From Bradyrhizobium ivorense (GTDB taxonomy: Bacteria; Pseudomonadota; Alphaproteobacteria; Rhizobiales; Xanthobacteraceae), in the NCBI RefSeq assembly GCF_900696085.1, contig NZ_CAADFC020000004.1, positions 496,001-560,000 on the forward strand: a stretch of 64,000 nucleotides of DNA, in the 5' to 3' direction. The position numbers and the translations under genes are program-made. The stretch's first letter is position 1. Each line of letters starts with the position of its first letter. Shown here piece by piece: positions 8,737 through 16,261 of this stretch. The notes beneath the pieces were generated by a model that saw only the letters and a program-made list of their open reading frames with translations, searched no databases and had not been told where the DNA came from.

Positions 8737-10032
8737 ATGAGCCAAGCCGAACCCAAGCCGATGGAAATTGCCGAGATCGAGGACACCAGCCTCCTCGCCT
8801 TCTATCGCGACATGAACAACAAGGAACGGCACACCTTCTGGGCCTGCGCCTCGGGCTGGACGCTCGACGGCATGGATTTCATGATCTATCCGCTGGTGAT
8901 CGGAACCATCATCACGCTGTGGAAGGTCGACCCCGGCACCGCCGGCCTTGCGGGCACCGTGACGCTGCTGGCATCCGCCGTCGGCGGCTGGCTCGGCGGC
9001 TATCTCTCCGACCGCATCGGGCGGGTGAAGACGCTGCAGCTCACCATCATCTGGTTCTCGTTCTTCTCGCTGGTCTGCGCGTTGGTGCAGAATTTCGACC
9101 AGCTGCTGATCGCCCGCGCGCTGCTCGGGCTCGGCTTCGGCGGCGAATGGGCCGCCGGCGCGGTGCTGATCGGCGAGGCGATCCGGCCGCAATATCGGGG
9201 CCGCGCGGTCGGCTCGGTGCAATCGGGCTGGGCGGTCGGCTGGGGCCTCGCGGTGCTGTCGCAGGCGGTGCTGTTCTCGATCCTGCCCGCGGAAAGCGCG
9301 TGGCGCTGGATGTTCATGATCGGCGCGCTGCCGGCGCTCTTGGTGTTCTATCTGCGCCGCTACGTCACCGAGCCGGAGATTTCCGCAGCAACCATGGCGC
9401 AGCAGCAGGCGTCCGGCAGCGGCCCGGCCGCGCTGTGGGAGATCTTTCAGGGGCCGATCCTGAAGACCACGCTGCTGGCGTCGCTGGTCGGCACCGGCAT
9501 GCAGGGCGGCTACTACGCCATCACCTTCTGGGTGCCGCGCTTCCTCACCACCGAACGCAAGCTGTCGGTGGTCGGCTCGACCGGCTATCTCGCGACCCTG
9601 ATCATCGGTTCCTTCATCGGCTATCTGGTCGGCGCCTGGCTCGCCGACCGCATCGGCCGCCGCAACCTGTTCCTGATCTTCTCGCTCGGCGCCATCGCCG
9701 TGGTGCTGCTCTACACCCAGCTGCCGCTCTCCAACGAGGTGCTCTGGGTGCTGGGCTTTCCGCTCGGCTTCTTCGCCTCGGGCTATTTCTCCGGCATGGG
9801 CGCGTTCCTGACCGAGCTCTATCCGACAAGGCTGCGCGGCTCCGGCCAGGGTTTCTGCTACAATTTCGGCCGCGGCATCGGCGCGCTGTTCCCGTTCCTG
9901 GTCGGCGCGCTCTCGACCACGACCTCGCTGGCCAACGCGATCGCGATCTTCGCAGTGGCGGCCTACGGCGTGTTCTTCCTTGCCGCCTACGCGCTGCCGG
10001 AGACGCGCGGGCGGGTGCTGCATGCGGATTGA
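8737..10032 (+). CDS. MFS transporter, organic-acid symporter type
   Basis: 431-residue major facilitator with 12 predicted helices. The first helix holds LDGMDFMIYPLVIGT, whose D-G-x-D pattern is typical of the AAHS/SHS organic- and aromatic-acid:H+ symporters. The helix 2-3 loop reads GGYLSDRIGRVKT and its second-half counterpart GAWLADRIGRRN. The ATG at 8737 has an AAGGAA ribosome site at about 8725. A 200-bp stretch with no recognised feature separates it from ggt. The transported substrate is unknown. Confidence 0.87.
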   Translation: MSQAEPKPMEIAEIEDTSLLAFYRDMNNKERHTFWACASGWTLDGMDFMIYPLVIGTIITLWKVDPGTAGLAGTVTLLASAVGGWLGGYLSDRIGRVKTLQLTIIWFSFFSLVCALVQNFDQLLIARALLGLGFGGEWAAGAVLIGEAIRPQYRGRAVGSVQSGWAVGWGLAVLSQAVLFSILPAESAWRWMFMIGALPALLVFYLRRYVTEPEISAATMAQQQASGSGPAALWEIFQGPILKTTLLASLVGTGMQGGYYAITFWVPRFLTTERKLSVVGSTGYLATLIIGSFIGYLVGAWLADRIGRRNLFLIFSLGAIAVVLLYTQLPLSNEVLWVLGFPLGFFASGYFSGMGAFLTELYPTRLRGSGQGFCYNFGRGIGALFPFLVGALSTTTSLANAIAIFAVAAYGVFFLAAYALPETRGRVLHAD

Positions 10033-10069
10033 AAGAGGTCGCGACATGGTCAAGCCGCTTGCTCCGCTT

Positions 10070-10212
10070 CGCCTCTCCCCCTGTGGGAGAGGCCGGATTG
10101 CATGAAGCGAAGCGGAATGCGATCCGGGTGAGGGGTTGCGGTCTGTCCATGCAGTTTGCCGTGTGGAAGGATACCCCTCACCCCCAACCCTCTCCCACAA
10201 GGGGAGAGGGAG
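10070..10212. repeat. Composite palindromic repeat (CTCTCCCC/GGGGAGAG type)
   Basis: Two local hairpins, CTCTCCCC-CTGT-GGGAGAG near 10074-10091 and CCTCTCCCACAAGGGGAGAGG near 10189-10209, lie either side of complementary GTGAGGGGTT and ACCCCTCACCC arms. It ends about 40 bp before the SDR start. A related element lies at 15240-15382. Confidence 0.75.
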
Positions 10213-10252
10213 CCATCGGTTCGTGCGTCCCTAACTATCGAGGAGCCAGCAG

Positions 10253-11128
10253 ATGACATCGCTCAAGGGCAAGACGCTGTTCATCTCGGGTGCGAGCCGC
10301 GGCATTGGGCTCGCGATTGCGCTGCGGGCGGCACGGGACGGCGCCAATGTCGCGATCGCGGCCAAGACCGCCGAGCCGCATCCCAAGCTGAAGGGCACGA
10401 TCTACACCGCCGCCGACGAGGTTCGCGCCGCCGGCGGCAAGGCGCTGCCCGTGATCTGCGACATCAGGGACGAGACGCAGGTGGTGGCGGCGATCGAGAA
10501 GACCGTGGCCGAATTCGGCGGCATCGACATCTGCGTCAACAATGCCAGCGCCATCAGCCTGACGACGTCGCAGGCGACCGACATGAAGCGCTACGACCTG
10601 ATGATGGGCATCAACACCCGCGGCACCTTCATGGTGTCGAAATATTGCATCCCGCATCTGAAGAAGGCGGAGAACCCGCACATCCTGATGCTGTCGCCGC
10701 CGCTCGACATGAAGACCAAATGGTTCGAGCATTCGACCGCCTACACGATGGCGAAGTTCGGCATGAGCATGTGCGTGCTTGGCCTCGCCGGCGAGCTGAA
10801 GGCCGCCGGCATCGCCGTCAACGCGCTGTGGCCGCGCACCACCATCGCCACCGCCGCGGTCGGCAATCTGCTCGGCGGCGACACCGTGATGCGCGCGAGC
10901 CGCACGCCTGAGATCATGGGCGATGTGGCCTATGCGATCTTCACCCGGCCGGCGCGCGAGTTCACCGGCCAGTTCTGCATCGACGACAAGGTGCTCTATG
11001 CCAACGGCATGCGCGACTTCGAGCACTACCGCGTCGATCCGTCGGTACCGCTGATGGCGGACTTCTTCGTGCCCGACGACGACGTGCCGCCGCCCGGCGT
11101 CACCGTGCAGGCGTTACCGTCGCACTAG
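10253..11128 (+). CDS. SDR family oxidoreductase, HSDL2-like
   Basis: 291-residue classical short-chain dehydrogenase/reductase. The NAD(P) site is SGASRGIG (residues 12-19), the structural motif is NNAS and the catalytic Tyr-x-x-x-Lys is YTMAK. The stretch LSPPLDMKTKWFEHSTAYTMAKFGMS is distinctive of the SDR subgroup related to eukaryotic HSDL2, though no SCP2 domain follows. AGGAG at about 10241 supports the ATG at 10253. Its TAG stop shares a CTAG palindrome with the stop of the convergent GIY-YIG gene, so the two genes overlap by 4 bp. The substrate is unknown. Confidence 0.9.
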   Translation: MTSLKGKTLFISGASRGIGLAIALRAARDGANVAIAAKTAEPHPKLKGTIYTAADEVRAAGGKALPVICDIRDETQVVAAIEKTVAEFGGIDICVNNASAISLTTSQATDMKRYDLMMGINTRGTFMVSKYCIPHLKKAENPHILMLSPPLDMKTKWFEHSTAYTMAKFGMSMCVLGLAGELKAAGIAVNALWPRTTIATAAVGNLLGGDTVMRASRTPEIMGDVAYAIFTRPAREFTGQFCIDDKVLYANGMRDFEHYRVDPSVPLMADFFVPDDDVPPPGVTVQALPSH

Positions 11129-11463
11129 ATCGCTGACGCATTGAGCTGCGCGCGCCAGTGCGCGACGCGCTCCTTGAGCAGCGTATCGCGCACATAGGCG
11201 AGCTCCTCGTCCTCGATGCGCTCGAGCGCTTCGAGCGCGAAGTTTTGTTCGCCATGCGCCGACCACGCGCGCTGCAGCTCGGCGTTGCGATGATCGCCCA
11301 TGCGCAATGCGAACCAGATCCGGTTCTGGATCTTGTCGAGGTCGAACGCCTGCCCGACCCAGATCTCGCCGCTCGCGCGGCAGCGGATCGCGAACACGCC
11401 GGCGATGCTCGGGCGCTTCTTGTAGTCGGCGATGGCAAGTTTTCGGGTCTCGGTCTTCATCAT
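11125..11463 (-). CDS. Small GIY-YIG nuclease family protein
   Basis: 112-residue protein with a short GIY-YIG-like core: GVF (residues 22-24) and WVG (35-37) stand at the two signature tripeptides, followed by an arginine-rich helix and a glutamate in the last third. Such single-domain proteins are common in alphaproteobacteria and their substrates are unknown. CAGGAG lies 6-7 bases before the ATG at 11463. It is convergent with the SDR gene (4-bp overlap) and divergent from the DUF1330-like gene, with a long dyad between them. Confidence 0.75.
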   Translation of the reverse strand: MMKTETRKLAIADYKKRPSIAGVFAIRCRASGEIWVGQAFDLDKIQNRIWFALRMGDHRNAELQRAWSAHGEQNFALEALERIEDEELAYVRDTLLKERVAHWRAQLNASAI

Positions 11464-11493
11464 GGCGGGCTCCTGTCGCTCGCCTATTTATGT

Positions 11494-11525
11494 CCGGGTA
11501 TTATTGACATGGCAATAAGACCCGG
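11494..11525. promoter_or_regulatory. 13-bp-arm dyad overlapping a promoter (operator candidate)
   Basis: CCGGGTATTATTG (11494-11506) and CAATAAGACCCGG (11513-11525) are inverted repeats matching at 12 of 13 positions around a 6-base spacer. A promoter-like TTGACA (11504-11509), 17-bp spacer, TAAAAC (11527-11532) reads toward the gene at 11565, so the dyad covers the -35 box and spacer. It lies in a divergent gap. The binding protein is unknown. Confidence 0.65.
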
Positions 11526-11564
11526 GTAAAACATGTCTATCGAAGCCCGACGGGACGACCGGAC

Positions 11565-12005
11565 ATGGACACCGCCTGCCACTTGGAGCCGACCTATTTG
11601 GAGCCGACCTGGGACGCCGGCCGCGCCTTTGCCCAGCGCGAGATCGCCGGCGAGATGGTGATGCTCAATCTGCTGCGCTTTCGGGCCATCGCCGATTATT
11701 CGCAAAGCCCCGAGCTCGCGCCACTGCGGCCGATCTCGGGCGCCGAGGCCTATGACCGCTATGTCGCGCACACGCTGCCGCTGCTGCGCAAGAGCGGCGG
11801 CGATCTGTTGTTCATGGGCGAAGGCGGCGCGTTCCTGATCGGGCCCGAGGGCGAGCGCTGGGACCGCGCCATGCTGATCCGGCAGAAGAGCCGCGGCGCA
11901 TTCCTCGCCTTTGCAGTGGCGGAGGCCTATCTCGCCGGCATCGGACATCGCACCGCGGCGCTGTCGGATTCGCGGCTGCTGCCGCTCATCGAGTTGCCGC
12001 GATGA
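11565..12005 (+). CDS. DUF1330-like (dimeric alpha/beta barrel) protein
   Basis: 146-residue protein with a ferredoxin-like dimeric barrel pattern: VMLNLLRFR as the first strand, GAEAYDRYVAHTLPLL as the helix, then GGDLLFMGEGGAFLIG and the RAMLIRQKSRGAFLAF region. This resembles DUF1330 and related proteins. The role is unknown. The first residues contain a 15-bp in-frame tandem duplication (LEPT-Y-LEPT), so the N-terminus may be recently altered. It is preceded by a promoter and dyad at 11494-11532 and divergent from the GIY-YIG gene. Confidence 0.7.
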   Translation: MDTACHLEPTYLEPTWDAGRAFAQREIAGEMVMLNLLRFRAIADYSQSPELAPLRPISGAEAYDRYVAHTLPLLRKSGGDLLFMGEGGAFLIGPEGERWDRAMLIRQKSRGAFLAFAVAEAYLAGIGHRTAALSDSRLLPLIELPR

Positions 12006-12013
12006 CCGCCCAC

Positions 12014-12679
12014 TTAGCGACCGACCTGATACGGCCCGCCCTTCTCCAGCGCCCGCGCGTAGGCCGGGCGCGCGTGAATGCGCGCGAGGAAGGCGACGCA
12101 TTTCGGATGGCCGTCCTCGAGCCCGCCGCGCGCCGCGGCCGCTTCGAGCGGAAAGCTCATCTGGATGTCCGCGCCGGTGAACTCGTTGCCGGCGAACCAC
12201 TCGCTCTTGCCGAGCTCGCCCTCCCAATAGGCCATGTGCTGCTTGATCTGCGGATTGACCAGTGTGGACAGCGCCGTGTTGGACACCTTGCGCACCAGCG
12301 GCCGCAGCAGCGCCGGCGCGCGCTTCGGCATCAGCGTGAACAACAGCTTGAGCAGCAGCGGCGTCATCGCCGAGCCCTCGGCATAGTGCAGCCAATAGGT
12401 GAAGCGCAGCCGCTCCGGCGTGCCGGCCGGCGGGATCAGCCGGCCATTGCCGTAGGTGGCGATGATGTAGTCGAGGATCGCGCCGGATTCCGCGATGGTG
12501 TTGCCGTTGTCGGTGATCACCGGCGACTTGCCGAGCGGATGGATCGCACGCAGCTCCTTCGGCGCGCGCATGTCGGGCTGGCGCTGATAGCGCACGATCT
12601 CGTAGGGCACTCCCAGCTCCTCGAGCAGCCACAGCACGCGCTGCGAGCGGGAATTGTTGAGATGATGAACCGTCAGCAT
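12014..12679 (-). CDS. Glutathione S-transferase
   Basis: 221-residue GST. The N-terminal thioredoxin-fold domain (residues 1-80) starts MLTVHHLNNSRSQRVLWLLEE and has GKSPVI at the cis-proline and a later TIAESGAI that binds the gamma-glutamyl part. An all-helical C-terminal domain follows. The ATG at 12679 is preceded by AGAGGA; upstream in-frame codons look like leader sequence. It ends 8 bp from the stop of the convergent DUF1330-like gene and is divergent from the DUF2239 gene. The substrate is unknown. Confidence 0.9.
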   Translation of the reverse strand: MLTVHHLNNSRSQRVLWLLEELGVPYEIVRYQRQPDMRAPKELRAIHPLGKSPVITDNGNTIAESGAILDYIIATYGNGRLIPPAGTPERLRFTYWLHYAEGSAMTPLLLKLLFTLMPKRAPALLRPLVRKVSNTALSTLVNPQIKQHMAYWEGELGKSEWFAGNEFTGADIQMSFPLEAAAARGGLEDGHPKCVAFLARIHARPAYARALEKGGPYQVGR

Positions 12680-12810
12680 GGGTGTCCTCTGAAGCCTCAG
12701 GGCAGTCGAGCACTGTTTGGTGCCAGCCGGACGCGAGAAAGTCGAGATCGAGGCACTACGGCCATCAAAAATTACCCGGACAATATGTCGCGCAACCCGA
12801 GAGGTCCGCA

Positions 12811-13398
12811 ATGAATCCCGCCTATGTCGCCTTCGAGGGCGAGCGCCGCATCGCCGCCGGCGACCTCCCCGAGGTTGTCCGCACGGCCAAGCAGCTGCTG
12901 GACCGGCGCAAGGACGCCGCGATCCTCGTGTTCAACGGCCACACCTCGGCGCTGGTCGACATCGATTATCGCGGCTCGGTCGACGACGTGCTCAAGCGTC
13001 TGCCGAAGCCGGCCGCTGCGCCGGCGGAGGAGCCACCGGCGCCCGCCGCGCCGCGCGGCCCCGGCCGTCCCAAGCTCGGCGTCGTCGCGCGCGAGATCAC
13101 GCTGCTGCCGCGGCACTGGGACTGGCTGGCGCAGCAGAAAGGCGGCGCATCGGTCGCGATCCGCAAGCTGATCGACGAGGCCCGCCGCTCCAGCGGCGAC
13201 AAGGATCGCACCCGCCTCGCCCAGGACGCGGCCTATCGCTTCATGACGACGATGGCCGGCAACCGGCCGCATTACGAGGACGCGATCCGCGCGCTGTTCG
13301 CGCACGACCGCCGGCGCTTTGCGACGCTGATCGCGGACTGGCCCGCCGATATCCGCGACCACGCCATCAGCCTCGCCCACAGCGATCAGGCGGATTAG
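12811..13398 (+). CDS. DUF2239 family protein
   Basis: 195-residue soluble protein. The N-terminal alpha/beta part (AYVAFEGERRIAAGDLPEVV, then ILVFNGHTSALVDIDYRG) is followed by a Pro/Ala-rich linker with GPGRPKLG and a helical C-terminal domain beginning EITLLPRHWDWLAQQKGGAS. This matches the DUF2239 pattern. The C-terminal part looks like a small DNA-binding or adaptor helix bundle, but no function is known. The ATG at 12811 was chosen because earlier in-frame codons lie in the divergent gap shared with the GST gene. Confidence 0.78.
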   Translation: MNPAYVAFEGERRIAAGDLPEVVRTAKQLLDRRKDAAILVFNGHTSALVDIDYRGSVDDVLKRLPKPAAAPAEEPPAPAAPRGPGRPKLGVVAREITLLPRHWDWLAQQKGGASVAIRKLIDEARRSSGDKDRTRLAQDAAYRFMTTMAGNRPHYEDAIRALFAHDRRRFATLIADWPADIRDHAISLAHSDQAD

Positions 13399-13578
13399 CG
13401 CGCCGCCTTGCTGCGCGTTGTTCCGGACCCCTGCGATCCGCGTGCGGAATGGCGCGTATGCGCGGCCGATCCAGCGTTTGACAACCCGTCGCACGGCTCA
13501 CATGATGAGTATCATATTCTACGCGCGGGGCCTGCGACAGCAGGCCTGTGCCAAGCGAAGCTTCAGGGAGAGACTGCC

Positions 13579-14184
13579 GTGAGCCAAAATCCGCAATTCC
13601 TGTTCGATTTCGGCAGTCCCAACGCCTTCCTCAGCCACAAGGCGATCCCGGCCATCGAGCGGCGCACTGGGGTGAAATTCGAATATGTCCCGATCCTGCT
13701 CGGCGGCATCTTCAAGGCCACCAACAACAAGTCGCCGGCCGAGACGCTGGCCGGCGTCAAGAACAAGCCCGAGTTCCAGCAGGTCGAGACCAAGCGCTTC
13801 CTCAAGCGCTTCAACGTCGCGCCCTATGTCTGGAACCCGTTCTTCCCGATCAACACGTTGAACTTGATGCGCGCGGCGGTCGCGGCGCAGATGGAAGGCG
13901 TGTTCGAGCCCTACATCGAGGCCGCGTTCCACCACATGTGGGTCGAGCCGAAGAAGATGGACGATCCGGAAGTGGCTGCCAAGGCCCTCACCGCCTCGGG
14001 CCTCGATGGCGCCAAACTGCTCGCCCGCGGGCAGGAAGCCGAGGTGAAGGGCAAGCTGATCGAATACACCCAGAAAGCCGTCGAGCGCGGCGCATTCGGC
14101 TCGCCGACCTTCTTCGTCGGCAACGAGATGTTCTTCGGCAAGGAGCAGCTCCGCGAAGTCGAGGAATTGGTGTCGGGAAAGTGA
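13579..14184 (+). CDS. 2-hydroxychromene-2-carboxylate isomerase / DsbA-family oxidoreductase
   Basis: 201-residue protein of the kappa-class GST/DsbA-like family that includes 2-hydroxychromene-2-carboxylate isomerase. The active-site serine stands in FDFGSPNAFLSHK near the N-terminus where thioredoxins have CxxC. The cis-proline motif is GSPTFFVG near the end. The start is GTG at 13579, after the strong ribosome site CAGGGAGAG; the upstream open frame is spurious. No naphthalene-degradation genes are nearby, so a glutathione-dependent isomerase of unknown substrate is the safest call. Confidence 0.87.
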   Translation: MSQNPQFLFDFGSPNAFLSHKAIPAIERRTGVKFEYVPILLGGIFKATNNKSPAETLAGVKNKPEFQQVETKRFLKRFNVAPYVWNPFFPINTLNLMRAAVAAQMEGVFEPYIEAAFHHMWVEPKKMDDPEVAAKALTASGLDGAKLLARGQEAEVKGKLIEYTQKAVERGAFGSPTFFVGNEMFFGKEQLREVEELVSGK

Positions 14185-14268
14185 GATGAGCGAATGGCGA
14201 ATAGCGAGTAGCGAATAGACTTCTCACGTCCTTATCTATTCGCTACTCACCATTCGCTATTCGCCCAT
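14185..14268. repeat. Long imperfect hairpin upstream of panE
   Basis: The 34-base arm 14185-14218 matches the reverse complement of 14235-14268 at 30 of 34 positions, with a 16-base loop. The arms are built from small GCGAATAGCGA-like units. It begins right after the isomerase stop and ends about 30 bp before the panE ATG. Confidence 0.8.
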
Positions 14269-14298
14269 CTCCCCGGGCAACAAGAAGGAAAAATCCCC

Positions 14299-15219
14299 AT
14301 GCGCGTTCTCGTGGTCGGCGCCGGTGCGATCGGCGGATATTTTGGCGGCCGGATGCTTGAGGCCGGCCGCGACGTCACCTTCCTGGTGCGGCCGCGCCGC
14401 GCCGCCGAGCTGGCGTCGGCCGGCCTCGTGATCAAGAGCCCGAACGGCGATGCGACCTTGACGAATCCGCCGACCGTGCAGGCCGACAAGCTGTCGCAAA
14501 AGTTCGACGTCGTACTGCTGAGCTGCAAGGCCTTCGATCTCGACGATGCGATCAAGTCCTTTGCGCCCGCGGTCGGCGACAACACCGCGATCATTCCGCT
14601 GCTCAACGGCATGCTGCATCTCGATGCGCTCGACAAGAGGTTCGGCGCGCAGCACGTGCTCGGCGGCTTGTGTGCGATCGCGGCGACGCTGAACGAGAAG
14701 CGCGAGGTGGTGCAGCTGCAGCCGATGCAGTCGCTGAATTTCGGCGAACGCGCCGGCGGCCTGTCGGACCGGGTCCGCGCCATCGCCGACGCCTTCTCCG
14801 CGATCAACGGCGCGGCCGCCAGCGACCACGTGATGCAGGACATGTGGGAGAAATGGGTGTTTCTGGCCTCGCTCGCCGCCTCGACCAGCCTGATGCGGAC
14901 CTCGGTCGGCAACATCCTGGCCGCGCCCGGCGGCAAGGATTTTTTGCTCGGCATTCTCGACGAATGCAGCGCGATCGCCGCCGACGCCGGCCATGCCCCG
15001 GGCGGCCCGTTCTTCCAGCGCACCCGCGGCCTGCTCACCACCGAAGGCTCGCCTATGACGGCATCGATGTTCCGCGACATCAGAGCGGGGCTGCCGGTCG
15101 AGGCCGATCACGTCATCGGCGATCTGATCGTGCGCGCCGATGCGGCGAAGATTCCCGTGCCGAAGCTGCGCACGGCCTACACGCATCTCAAGGCGTATGA
15201 GAAGCAGCGGCAGGCGTAA
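14299..15219 (+). CDS. panE: 2-dehydropantoate 2-reductase
   Basis: 306-residue NADPH-dependent ketopantoate reductase (PanE/ApbA family), the pantothenate-pathway step toward coenzyme A. The N-terminal Rossmann motif is GAGAIGGYFGG (about residues 7-17). The C-terminal helical domain contains MWEKWVFLASLAAST, whose lysine fits the catalytic position, and later EADHVIGDLI. Paralogues of this family are common in Bradyrhizobium, so the physiological substrate could be another 2-oxo acid. A long hairpin sits just upstream. Confidence 0.88.
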   Translation: MRVLVVGAGAIGGYFGGRMLEAGRDVTFLVRPRRAAELASAGLVIKSPNGDATLTNPPTVQADKLSQKFDVVLLSCKAFDLDDAIKSFAPAVGDNTAIIPLLNGMLHLDALDKRFGAQHVLGGLCAIAATLNEKREVVQLQPMQSLNFGERAGGLSDRVRAIADAFSAINGAAASDHVMQDMWEKWVFLASLAASTSLMRTSVGNILAAPGGKDFLLGILDECSAIAADAGHAPGGPFFQRTRGLLTTEGSPMTASMFRDIRAGLPVEADHVIGDLIVRADAAKIPVPKLRTAYTHLKAYEKQRQA

Positions 15220-15239
15220 CGCAGGTTTCGATCCAAGCG

Positions 15240-15382
15240 ACGCGCTGACTTCCCCTTCCCCCTGAAAGGGGGAAGCTCGGGATGGGGGTCAGCCGCAGGC
15301 GACGCTATATGAGGATAGAGCAGATCCCCACCCGCTTTGCTCTCACGAGCAAAGCGACCTCCCCTTTTCAAGGGGAGGTGGA
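15240..15382. repeat. Composite palindromic repeat (CCTTTCAGGGGGAAG type)
   Basis: The CCCTTCCCCCTGAAAGGGGGAAG hairpin at about 15242-15264 and CTCCCCTTTTCAAGGGGAG at about 15360-15378 flank a region with TTTGCTCTCACGAGCAAAG. It lies between panE and the cytochrome c gene, next to family C copy 1, and resembles the 10070 element in design. Confidence 0.65.
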
Positions 15383-15386
15383 GTTC

Positions 15387-15474
15387 GTAGCCCGGATGGA
15401 GCGAAGCGTAATCCGGGAACGGTCGTTCCGCCGATGCAGCAGCCCCGGATTGCGCTGCGCTTCATCCGGGCTAC
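15387..15474. repeat. Palindromic repeat family C, copy 1
   Basis: Outer arms GTAGCCCGGATG and CATCCGGGCTAC with inner AGCGAAGCG/CGCTGCGCT and AATCCGGG/CCCGGATT blocks. A second copy lies at 28227-28311. It ends 7 bp before the stop of the minus-strand cytochrome c gene. Confidence 0.85.
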
Positions 15475-15481
15475 GGCCTTG

Positions 15482-16069
15482 TCACAGATGCGCGAGATAA
15501 TGCGCGAGCGCGGTGATCTCCTCGTCGCTCAGGGGATAGGCGACGTCGGCCATCGCGGCCTGGGCGCCGCCGGAGCGCAGGCCCGACTTGTAGTCGTGCA
15601 GCGCCTTGACGAGATAATCCTCGCGCTGGCCGGCGATGCGGGCGACCGCCTTGGTGCCGACATAGGTGTCGGTGTGGCATGAAGCGCAGCGGCGGCCGGC
15701 GGCGGCCTGCTTGCCCTTCTCAGACAATTCCGGATTGTCGTCCTTGCCGCCCTTGAATGGCTCGAGCGAAGCGAAATAGGCGCCGAGATTGCGGATGTCG
15801 TCATTCGTGAGCTGCTCGACGATCGGCTGCATCTGGTCGTTCTTGCGGGCGCCGGCGCGGAAGAACACCAGCTGCCATTGCACGAACTGATCGAGTTGGC
15901 CGGCCAGCGAGGGAATATTCTCGATCTGCGAGAGGCCGTTCTCGCCATGGCAGCCGATGCAGACCTCGGCCTTCGTTTTGCCGGCGGCGACGTCGGCGGC
16001 CTGGCCTGGCGCCATCGCGAACGCAAGCAGGACGCCGAGGGTGGCACGTAATACCAATCTGTTGAGCAT
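15482..16069 (-). CDS. Periplasmic di-heme cytochrome c (c4-like)
   Basis: 195-residue secreted cytochrome. A Sec signal (MLNRLVLRATLGVLLAFAMAPGQA) is followed by two class I heme domains: CIGCH at residues 37-41 and CASCH at 128-132. The repeated layout of PSLAGQ...YLVKAL-type helices is c4-like. It lies directly downstream of the sugar dehydrogenase on the same strand and is a plausible electron acceptor for it. However, an intrinsic terminator sits between them, so separate or reduced transcription is likely. Confidence 0.9.
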   Translation of the reverse strand: MLNRLVLRATLGVLLAFAMAPGQAADVAAGKTKAEVCIGCHGENGLSQIENIPSLAGQLDQFVQWQLVFFRAGARKNDQMQPIVEQLTNDDIRNLGAYFASLEPFKGGKDDNPELSEKGKQAAAGRRCASCHTDTYVGTKAVARIAGQREDYLVKALHDYKSGLRSGGAQAAMADVAYPLSDEEITALAHYLAHL

Positions 16070-16200
16070 GGGGACAGCGCTTTCGCGAGGAGAGTGTTGC
16101 GATCGTTTTATTGGGATGCGTCAAGCGCAGGCCCGGATGTCATAACCCCGATCGAGGATCGTGAGTTCCGGATACGTCGGCGCGCGTCCGATCGAAAGTC

Positions 16201-16245
16201 AAAAAAACATGAGGCTGCGGCCGCCTTGTCGGCCACCGCAGCCTC
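16201..16245 (-). terminator. Intrinsic terminator of the sugar dehydrogenase gene
   Basis: Read on the minus strand: GAGGCTGCGG, 15-base loop, CCGCAGCCTC (perfect 10-bp stem, 16245-16236 with 16220-16211), three bases, then seven Ts (16207-16201). It begins 17 bp after the dehydrogenase stop. Confidence 0.9.
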
Positions 16246-16261
16246 ATCCTTGTTCAGCCGG

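Noticed and set aside
8475..10256. 593-codon plus-strand frame overlapping the second MFS gene
   Set aside because: Out of frame with a clear 12-helix transporter. The translation is Arg/Ala/His-rich with no hydrophobic segments, and its tail is repeat sequence.
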